Under the pieces are notes generated by a model that made no database searches, was not told the origin of the DNA, and worked only from the letters and a program-made list of their open reading frames with translations. This document shows positions 1 to 4,638 of a DNA stretch of 10,571 nucleotides, one piece after another. The position numbers and the translations under genes were made by a program. Source of the DNA: Actinomycetota bacterium (GTDB lineage: Bacteria; Actinomycetota; Actinomycetes; Nanopelagicales; Nanopelagicaceae); the NCBI GenBank assembly GCA_009702465.1, contig WLHY01000022.1, forward strand, positions 1 through 10,571. The letters are read 5' to 3'. Numbering within the stretch: position 1 is the first letter of the stretch; every line of letters begins with the position of its first letter.

Positions 1-2
1 AG

Positions 3-233
3 GTTGCAAAGCAACTTTATCTAGCTCTAAAACTTGATCGAGCGAGAATTAGGTTGGTGGGAGTTTCATTAGAAGGGTTAACCCCTGCCGAGGAGGCGGC
101 TGAGCAGTTACTGATTGGACAGCGCGATATTGGTTGGCGACAGGCAGATTCAGCGATCGATCGAGTTAAGGCAAAATTTGGTCGTGGCAGCGTCCGCCCA
201 GCGCGGTTGGTCTCACCAAGTGATGAGGATTAA
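3..233 (+). CDS. dinB: DNA polymerase IV, C-terminal fragment (5' end outside window)
   Basis: Open from the left edge (first full codon at base 3) to TAA at 231-233, giving the last 76 residues. The translation carries RIRLVGVSLEGL, then an acidic/glutamine segment (EEAAEQLLI), then a tryptophan-containing W-x-x-x-x-x-AIDRVKAKFG helix and a VRPARL end. This is the typical C-terminus of the little-finger domain of Y-family DinB polymerases, in which a final helix 'A-[IV]-D-[RK]-[IV]-R-x-[KR]-[FY]-G' precedes the last strand. The family performs error-prone translesion synthesis, and this part contacts DNA and the sliding clamp rather than catalysing. The catalytic palm and fingers lie outside the window, so activity cannot be judged. 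No terminator follows it. Pol IV fits better than UmuC because of the short end and the actinobacterial context near mraZ. Confidence 0.82.
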   Translation, partial: VAKQLYLALKLDRARIRLVGVSLEGLTPAEEAAEQLLIGQRDIGWRQADSAIDRVKAKFGRGSVRPARLVSPSDED

Positions 234-254
234 TTCAGGGCAGCCCAAATTTGG

Positions 255-284
255 TTTCCATAGATTTGAAATCTGCTCTATATT
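255..284 (+). promoter_or_regulatory. Putative leaderless promoter of the DUF3040 gene
   Basis: A good -10 hexamer, TATATT (279-284, 5 of 6 matches to TATAAT), lies exactly 6 bases before the ATG at 291. A weaker -35-like hexamer, TTTCCA (255-260), precedes it with an 18-base spacer. There is no purine-rich Shine-Dalgarno sequence before the ATG. A -10 box 6-7 bases from the start codon with no ribosome-binding site is the known signature of leaderless transcripts, which are common in Actinobacteria. The transcription start would be at or next to A291. A palindrome-like AGATTTGAAATCT (262-274) sits between the two hexamers and could be an operator. No experimental support is available here. 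Confidence 0.5.
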
Positions 285-290
285 TCGAAT

Positions 291-647
291 ATGGGTTTAA
301 CAGATCACGAGCGCAAGGTACTTGCCGAGATGGAGGCCGCCCTGGGGGCGGAGGATCCAAAGCTGCAATCAACCTTGACTGGCAAGGCCCGAACCAAAGA
401 GTCATCTAAGGCATTAATCGGTGTCGCAACATTTTTTCTGGGCGTAATAACTCTGATAACCGCCTTGGTTGCAAAATCCACTCCAATAGGAGTTGTAGCC
501 TTCCTACTCTCACTAATTGGCTTGATCTTGATCCTGAGTAATTTATCGCTAGGTGGAGTAAGCCCCCGAGGCCCTAAAAAGGCGAAGAGACCAGGCTGGT
601 CAGCGAGCTTAAATGAGCGCTGGGATCAACGTGGTGAGGATCGATAG
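291..647 (+). CDS. DUF3040 family small membrane protein
   Basis: A 118-residue protein of unknown biochemical function. The N-terminus, MGLTDHERKVLAEMEAALGAEDPKL, is the hallmark of DUF3040: an L-[ST]-x-x-E-x-[RK]-x-L-x-x-[IM]-E-x-x-L-x-x-[ED]-DP helix at residues 3-25. Two hydrophobic segments (about 41-61 and 65-84) separated by a short turn look like a transmembrane hairpin. The last 30 residues are basic and hydrophilic (PRGPKKAKR, then WDQRGEDR) and probably cytoplasmic. The ATG at 291 places the family motif immediately at the N-terminus, which supports this start. It has its own candidate promoter and is followed by a terminator, so it appears to be transcribed separately from mraZ. 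The family is frequently found next to mraZ in Actinobacteria, hinting at an envelope or division role, but that is association only. Confidence 0.85.
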   Translation: MGLTDHERKVLAEMEAALGAEDPKLQSTLTGKARTKESSKALIGVATFFLGVITLITALVAKSTPIGVVAFLLSLIGLILILSNLSLGGVSPRGPKKAKRPGWSASLNERWDQRGEDR

Positions 648-671
648 ATCAGTTAGATAAAGCTTCAAATC

Positions 672-697
672 AACCGCCCGCCTAGGGCGGTTTTTTT
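672..697 (+). terminator. Intrinsic terminator after the DUF3040 gene
   Basis: An 8-bp perfect stem (AACCGCCC at 672-679 with GGGCGGTT at 685-692) with a 5-base loop GCCTA is followed by an uninterrupted T run at 691-697. It lies 24 bases after the DUF3040 stop codon. The GC-rich stem plus seven T residues is a textbook Rho-independent terminator on the + strand. It insulates the dcw operon from upstream transcription, so mraZ needs its own promoter downstream. Confidence 0.88.
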
Positions 698-747
698 ATG
701 CCCAAAACCAAAGCCCTGACCTATCTGCAGATACAAGGGGGAGAGTG

Positions 748-812
748 TGGAGGATTTGGAGGAGAAGTGGGTGAGGGGGGTTGAAAGTGGGGAAAAAGGG
801 AGTAAAGTGGTG
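748..812 (+). promoter_or_regulatory. MraZ-box array (10-bp phased TGGGN-like repeats)
   Basis: Guanine-rich pentamers recur at a strict 10-base period: TGGAG at 748, GGAGG at 758, TGGGT at 768, GGGGT at 778, TGGGG at 788, GGGAG at 798 and TGGTG at 808. Three of them sit in a stronger AAGTGG context spaced exactly 20 bases apart (765, 785, 805). MraZ in other bacteria is known to bind direct TGGGN repeats separated by 5-base spacers, the same 10-bp period, in front of its own operon. The array overlaps the candidate promoter at 781-808, which fits autorepression by occlusion. The 768, 788 and 808 units are the most convincing; the intermediate ones are degenerate. Confidence 0.72.
781..808 (+). 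promoter_or_regulatory. Putative promoter of the dcw operon
   Basis: TTGAAA (781-786, 5 of 6 to TTGACA), a 16-base spacer and TAAAGT (803-808, 4 of 6 to TATAAT) form a sigma-70-like promoter. It would start transcription near 815, leaving a leader of about 35 bases before mraZ. It lies downstream of the terminator at 672-697 and inside the MraZ-box array, a sensible place for autoregulation. The hexamers overlap the repeat units, so part of the match could be coincidental. An AT-rich alternative near 722-735 scored worse. Confidence 0.42.
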
Positions 813-834
813 ACCTGAGCTTTTTACTGAGCGT

Positions 835-843
835 GAAAGGGGG
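835..843 (+). promoter_or_regulatory. Ribosome-binding site of mraZ
   Basis: GAAAGGGGG ends 6 bases before the ATG at 850 and resembles the GAAAGGAGG complement of the actinobacterial 16S rRNA 3' end. It fixes the mraZ start. Its GAAAGGGG core is repeated exactly in front of rsmH. Confidence 0.8.
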
Positions 844-849
844 TCATCA

Positions 850-1281
850 ATGTTCTTAGGTACTCATGAACCAAAGCTTGATGAGAAGGGTCGTTTGATC
901 CTGCCCGCCCGATTCCGCGATGAGTTATCAGAGGGTTTAGTAATTACTAAGGGTCAAGAGCGCTGTCTCTATGTATTTCCGGCAAATGAGTTCTCTCTAA
1001 TTACTGAGCGTTTGCGGCAAGCACCAGTCACTGAGAAAAAATCACGAGATTACTTACGTGTGATGTTTGCCGGTGCTCATGATGAGGTTCCAGATAATCA
1101 AGGTCGAGTCACTATTCCATCAGCTCTTCGTACCTACGCCTCACTTGAAAAAAATTGTGTAGTTATTGGTGCTAACACCAGATTAGAGATTTGGGATTCA
1201 ACAACTTGGAACGCCTACTTATCAGATCGTGAAAAAACTTTCGCAGATGTATCTGAGGAGGTACTACCCGGACTGTTCTAG
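850..1281 (+). CDS. mraZ: Transcriptional regulator MraZ
   Basis: A 143-residue protein, the normal family length. It contains the two tandem SpoVT/AbrB-like half domains with the two family signatures: DEKGR followed by LILPARFR (residues 11-22), and DNQGR followed by VTIPSALR (residues 82-94). These DxxxR loops form the DNA-binding surface of the ring-shaped oligomer. The start is supported by the canonical N-terminus [11 protein letters not shown] and by the strong ribosome-binding site. MraZ is known to bind repeats upstream of its own gene and to repress the dcw operon, and a matching phased array lies 38-102 bases upstream. Unlike the rest of the operon, it is separated from the next gene by a 209-base structured spacer. 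That spacer's outer stem begins on the last base of the mraZ TAG, so a ribosome terminating on mraZ would cover it. Confidence 0.96.
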   Translation: MFLGTHEPKLDEKGRLILPARFRDELSEGLVITKGQERCLYVFPANEFSLITERLRQAPVTEKKSRDYLRVMFAGAHDEVPDNQGRVTIPSALRTYASLEKNCVVIGANTRLEIWDSTTWNAYLSDREKTFADVSEEVLPGLF

Positions 1282-1490
1282 ATATCAATTTCGGCCACCG
1301 CCACTCACTAAAGATTCGCGGCGCCACTTCCCCGGTGCCGCGCATAACTTTAAAGAGTTCGACTCCGTCGGCCTGATCTAGCGGATTTATTCGCCAGATC
1401 TTTCAAGCCACCTAGTGGCGGTGACCAAAGTTGATATCAAATCCTTAAAAAGTAAGTAAATACAGATGTTCTAGATGAAAGGGGAAGTTA
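1281..1490 (+). ncRNA. Structured cis-regulatory leader of rsmH (mraW RNA motif candidate) with anti-Shine-Dalgarno loop
   Basis: Outer stem P1 pairs 1281-1305 with 1414-1438: 22 Watson-Crick pairs, one G-U (1289/1430) and two C-A mismatches (1292/1427, 1295/1424). Inside, hairpin P2 pairs 1317-1325 with 1334-1342 (9 bp, one G-U) and closes the 8-base loop ACTTCCCC at 1326-1333. Hairpin P4 pairs 1375-1379 with 1396-1400 and 1381-1385 with 1390-1394 around one A-C mismatch, with loop TTTA. Between them are two mutually exclusive 4-bp hairpins (1355-1365 or 1360-1370). The P2 loop is the exact reverse complement of 1481-1488, the core of the rsmH ribosome-binding site, predicting a pseudoknot that blocks translation. 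The folded block is 83/158 G+C by hand count, whereas the following linker 1439-1490 is 15/52. An 'mraW RNA motif' has been described at this position in Actinobacteria; identity with that family is inferred from position, not matched. No U run follows P1, so it is not a terminator. Confidence 0.75.
1477..1484 (+). promoter_or_regulatory. Ribosome-binding site of rsmH, complementary to the upstream hairpin loop
   Basis: GAAAGGGG ends 6 bases before the ATG at 1491 and decides that start. Bases 1481-1488 (GGGGAAGT) pair perfectly with loop 1326-1333 of the leader, so access to this site may be switched. Confidence 0.82.
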
Positions 1491-2444
1491 ATGAATGCAG
1501 AGTTAAATCATGTACCAGTTGCATTAGAGCGTTGCATTCAGTTATTAACTCCGGTAATTGAACAAAATCCAAATGCAGTAGTAATTGATTGCACCCTTGG
1601 CGCAGGTGGTCATGCCAAGCTTTTACTAGAAAGATTTAGCGATCTGCACTTAATTGGAATCGATCGAGATCAATCAGCGCTAGATCTTGCAGCTGCCAAC
1701 CTATCGTCATATGCAGATCGCATAACCTTGCTTCACTCTACTTATGATCAAATCGAGGAAATACTTTCAAGCCTAAATATTGCAAAGGTAGATGGCATTC
1801 TCTTTGATCTAGGCGTTTCATCAATGCAGCTGGATAATGCAGCACGCGGCTTTGCCTACTCACAAGAGGCTTCACTAGATATGCGTATGGATCAAAGCGC
1901 ACCGCTAACTGCGGCGATAATTCTAAATACCTACTCGCATGGTCAATTAGCCAAGTTGTTGCAGCGATTTGGTGAAGAGAAATTTGCTAGCAAGATTGCC
2001 GAAAACATTATCAAAGCCAGAACTTCTGGAAATCTAAACACAACTAAAGATCTAGCCGAGATTGTGAAGGATTCAATTCCAGCCCCAGCTCGGCGCACAG
2101 GTGGAAATCCAGCCAAGCGCACCTTTCAGGCACTACGCATTGAGGTCAATCAAGAGTTATCAATCTTAGAGAGTGCAATTCCAGCAGCACTTAACTCCTT
2201 AAAGGTTGGTGGCCGAATAGTGGTTATGTCATACCAATCTTTAGAGGATCGGATAATCAAAAGGTTATTTGCCGAAGCAACCCAAGGATCTACCCCACTT
2301 GGTTTACCAATGGATCTACCTAACTCTGCTGCAAAATTTAAATTACTTTTGAATGGCAGTGAAGGTGCTGATTTAGCTGAACAGGATTTAAATCCGCGCT
2401 CTCAATCTATGCGTTTGCGCGCTATCGAGCGGGTGGCTGCATAA
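1491..2444 (+). CDS. rsmH: 16S rRNA (cytosine1402-N4)-methyltransferase
   Basis: A 317-residue protein (family usually about 310-330) that transfers a methyl group from S-adenosylmethionine to N4 of C1402 in the 16S decoding centre. It begins with HVPVALERCI (7-16), as the family does. The SAM-binding loop is VIDCTLGAGGHAKLL (31-45), followed by GIDRDQSAL (56-64). DGILFDLGVSSMQLD (101-115), RGFAYS, LDMRMD (129-134), NPAKRTFQALRIEVNQEL (206-223) and SYQSLEDRIIKRLF (247-260) are the diagnostic motifs. The C-terminal NPRSQSMRLRAIER is intact. The start is fixed by the strong upstream ribosome-binding site, the only good one until mraY. The stop TAA shares its last base with the ATG of the next gene (TAATG), so the genes are translationally coupled. 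The upstream RNA element may control its initiation. Confidence 0.97.
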   Translation: MNAELNHVPVALERCIQLLTPVIEQNPNAVVIDCTLGAGGHAKLLLERFSDLHLIGIDRDQSALDLAAANLSSYADRITLLHSTYDQIEEILSSLNIAKVDGILFDLGVSSMQLDNAARGFAYSQEASLDMRMDQSAPLTAAIILNTYSHGQLAKLLQRFGEEKFASKIAENIIKARTSGNLNTTKDLAEIVKDSIPAPARRTGGNPAKRTFQALRIEVNQELSILESAIPAALNSLKVGGRIVVMSYQSLEDRIIKRLFAEATQGSTPLGLPMDLPNSAAKFKLLLNGSEGADLAEQDLNPRSQSMRLRAIERVAA

Positions 2445-2833
2445 TGGCAATCTTTGATTTTGCACCTGCCATCGAGCGGTCCCGGAAGGTAGTCAGTAAA
2501 AACACGACCAAAGTGGTTCTTCGCTTGGTGCCAGAGCTGCAAAATGGAAAAAAGGCTGACAGTCATACCTTTGGATTTATAGTGGGCGGAGTTTTCATTG
2601 GGGGATTGATCTCGCTACTAATTATCAATACCGCCCTTACGCAGGATGCATTTAAATTGCAGGAGTTAAAGATCGAAGCTACTACTTTGGCCGATCAACG
2701 AGAAGCTATTTTAAGAGAGGTAGCAGCGAAATCCTCTCCTCACAAGCTAGCGCAAAGTGCAGTAGAGATGGGCATGATAGTAAACATAAATCCAAGATTT
2801 CTAGACCTTACAGCAAGTGAGATTAAGCCATGA
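2444..2833 (+). CDS. ftsL: FtsL-like septum protein
   Basis: A 129-residue bitopic membrane protein. A basic cytoplasmic N-terminus (about 1-42) precedes one hydrophobic segment (about 43-64, FGFIVGGVFIGGLISLLIIN). A periplasmic helix of about 30 residues (68-98) rich in L, E, K and Q fits a short coiled coil of the FtsL/DivIC type. The tail has the 'A-x-x-x-G-M-x-x-N-x-x-x-x-F' pattern (106-120: AVEMGMIVNINPRF) typical of FtsL proteins of actinobacterial dcw clusters. FtsL proteins diverge strongly in sequence, so position between rsmH and ftsI is part of the argument. The expected role is to join FtsQ and FtsB (DivIC) and activate the FtsW-FtsI septal synthase. A GGGTGG ribosome-binding site lies in the end of rsmH (2431-2436). 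The stop overlaps the ftsI start (ATGA). Confidence 0.85.
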   Translation: MAIFDFAPAIERSRKVVSKNTTKVVLRLVPELQNGKKADSHTFGFIVGGVFIGGLISLLIINTALTQDAFKLQELKIEATTLADQREAILREVAAKSSPHKLAQSAVEMGMIVNINPRFLDLTASEIKP

Positions 2834-4638
2834 GTAAATTTCATTCAACCCAACAACAATTAGTACAAGATCGCATTCGCAAGGTAGTAGCAATCGCCCT
2901 TGTAATACTTATGTTATTTTCCCTTCGTCTAATTGATTTACAAGCGGTCAGAGCAGCAGGTTTTGTGGAACGCGCCCAAGATGAGCTAACAAAATCAGGC
3001 ACCTTACTTGCACCCCGCGGAACTATTTACGATAAAAATGGCATCGAGTTAGCTAGAAGTGTTTCTGCCATCAATATTGCAGTGGATCAACTTTTGATAA
3101 ATGACCCACAAACAGCTGCGAATTTAGTAGCACCTATTTTGGGAGTGGATAAAGAGCTGCTTCTACCTCAGCTAACTGGCGAAAGACGTTATGTCTTAAT
3201 TGCAAAGGATGTAGCGCCTGCTATTTGGCGAGAGGTAAACGCGACAATCTCTGCTTACAATAAATCGGTAATGTCAGAGAGCGATGGCATTACGAAGCGA
3301 ATAGGTGGCTTTGTACCAGAGCGTTCATTTATTAGAGATTATCCAAGTGGGCCATTAACCGCCTCCCTTGTCGGAATCATTAATGATCAAGGAGTAGGCG
3401 CCTCTGGTGTTGAATCATCATTAAATCCAATGCTAAGTGGTGTAAATGGTAAGTATCTTTACGCAAATGGTCGTGGCAGCATTATTCCTGGCTCACAACA
3501 GATTCAAGTAGAGGCAAAATCAGGTACCAGTATTAGATTAACAATAGATCGTGATGTGCAATGGGTAGCCCAAAATGCCATCAACCAAGCGGTTTCAAAA
3601 TCAAGGGCTCAATCAGGCACGGTAGTTGTAATGGATCCAAAGACTGGACATATTTTGGCGCAAGCTAGTGCACCTACATTTGATCCAAATGATTCAAAGA
3701 GCATAACCTTAGAAAAGTTAAACAATCCTTCGGTACAAGAGGTTTTTGAACCAGGTTCGACTGGCAAGGTTATAACTGTTGCGGCCGCTCTGGAAGAGAA
3801 GAAGATTAAACCAGATACCGTATTTACCATTCCATACTCAATGAAAATTTATGATCGAACCTTTAGCGATCATGAGAAGCATCCAACTGTAAAGATGACT
3901 ACAACTAAAATGTTGGCGGTATCAAGCAATACTGGTTCTATTCAAGTTGGTCAGATGCTTGGAAAAAATACTCTTTATGATTATCTACGTAAATTTGGAA
4001 TTGGTGAAAGTACAAACTCAAAATTACCTGGTGAATCAGCTGGCATTTTGCATCCAGTTAAAGATTGGTCGGGAGTATCACTACCAACAATCTCATTTGG
4101 TCAGGGTTATTCAGTAACTGCCATGCAAGCCACTTCAGTTTTTGCCACAATTGCAAATAATGGAGTCAGAGTAAATCCGACGATTTTGGCTGGCGTGGTT
4201 GATCAAAATGGTAGGTATACGCCAGCAAAAGCTGCAGATGGGATTCGTGTATTAAGTGATGAAACGGCAGCACAGATGCGACTTATGATGGAGGGGGTTG
4301 TTTCTACAACTGGAACGGCACCATCTGCTGCGATTGATGGTTATCGAGTTGCTGGAAAAACCGGAACAGCCCAGAGATACAACAGTAGATGTGGTTGCTA
4401 CAGCGGATACACCGCCTCCTTTATTGGCTTTGCACCAGCTGATCAACCAAAATATGTTATCAGCGTGACAATTCAAGATCCAAAGGGATTGCACTGGGGT
4501 GGCTTGCTCGCCGGACCAGTATTTAAAAAGGTGATGAGTTTTGTGCTGCAAAATGAGAAGGTTAAACCAACACCTGCAGCTGAAAGTATCTTTGCGCTTC
4601 AAAGTAAATCATCACAAAACAAGAAACAAAGTGAGTGA
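2830..4638 (+). CDS. ftsI: Septal peptidoglycan transpeptidase (penicillin-binding protein, FtsI/PbpB)
   Basis: A 602-residue class B penicillin-binding protein that cross-links septal peptidoglycan, paired with the glycosyltransferase FtsW. A short cytoplasmic N-terminus leads into one membrane anchor (about 17-37). The dimerisation/pedestal domain starts with the family motif LLAPRGTIYDKNGIELA (59-75). The transpeptidase domain (about 235-570) has all three active-site motifs: STGK with nucleophile S310 and K313, SSN at 365-367, and KTG at 510-512. ISFGQGYSVTAMQ (421-433) is also typical. There is no PASTA domain. A CGC motif (521-523) lies just after KTG, and the two cysteines could form a disulphide. 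The start overlaps ftsL by ATGA. The hydrophilic tail rich in Q, S and K overlaps the GTG of murE by eight bases. Confidence 0.96.
   Translation: MSKFHSTQQQLVQDRIRKVVAIALVILMLFSLRLIDLQAVRAAGFVERAQDELTKSGTLLAPRGTIYDKNGIELARSVSAINIAVDQLLINDPQTAANLVAPILGVDKELLLPQLTGERRYVLIAKDVAPAIWREVNATISAYNKSVMSESDGITKRIGGFVPERSFIRDYPSGPLTASLVGIINDQGVGASGVESSLNPMLSGVNGKYLYANGRGSIIPGSQQIQVEAKSGTSIRLTIDRDVQWVAQNAINQAVSKSRAQSGTVVVMDPKTGHILAQASAPTFDPNDSKSITLEKLNNPSVQEVFEPGSTGKVITVAAALEEKKIKPDTVFTIPYSMKIYDRTFSDHEKHPTVKMTTTKMLAVSSNTGSIQVGQMLGKNTLYDYLRKFGIGESTNSKLPGESAGILHPVKDWSGVSLPTISFGQGYSVTAMQATSVFATIANNGVRVNPTILAGVVDQNGRYTPAKAADGIRVLSDETAAQMRLMMEGVVSTTGTAPSAAIDGYRVAGKTGTAQRYNSRCGCYSGYTASFIGFAPADQPKYVISVTIQDPKGLHWGGLLAGPVFKKVMSFVLQNEKVKPTPAAESIFALQSKSSQNKKQSE

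Noticed and set aside
115-300. 61-codon open frame overlapping the dinB end
   Set aside because: It is out of frame with the clear DinB little-finger sequence and has no ribosome-binding site or recognisable similarity.
1281-1438. A 158-base MITE-like insertion with 25-base imperfect terminal inverted repeats
   Set aside because: No target-site duplication is evident, the interior forms its own hairpins, and the loop complementarity to the rsmH ribosome-binding site is better explained by a cis-acting RNA. A genome-wide copy search would settle it; multiple copies would revive the idea.
1414-1438. Rho-independent terminator or attenuator between mraZ and rsmH
   Set aside because: The 3' arm is followed by AAATCCTTAAAAAG, with no T run, so the structure does not look like an intrinsic terminator.
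1431-1466. Separate promoter for rsmH with -35 TTGATA (1431-1436)
   Set aside because: TTGATA is a good -35 match but is part of the P1 3' arm, and no convincing -10 hexamer lies 16-18 bases downstream (TAAGTA and TAAATA are poor).
4541-4630. Upstream extension of murE by 30 codons
   Set aside because: It lies wholly inside ftsI, the translation is basic and low-complexity without MurE similarity, and GTG 4631 at the ftsI stop gives the normal length.
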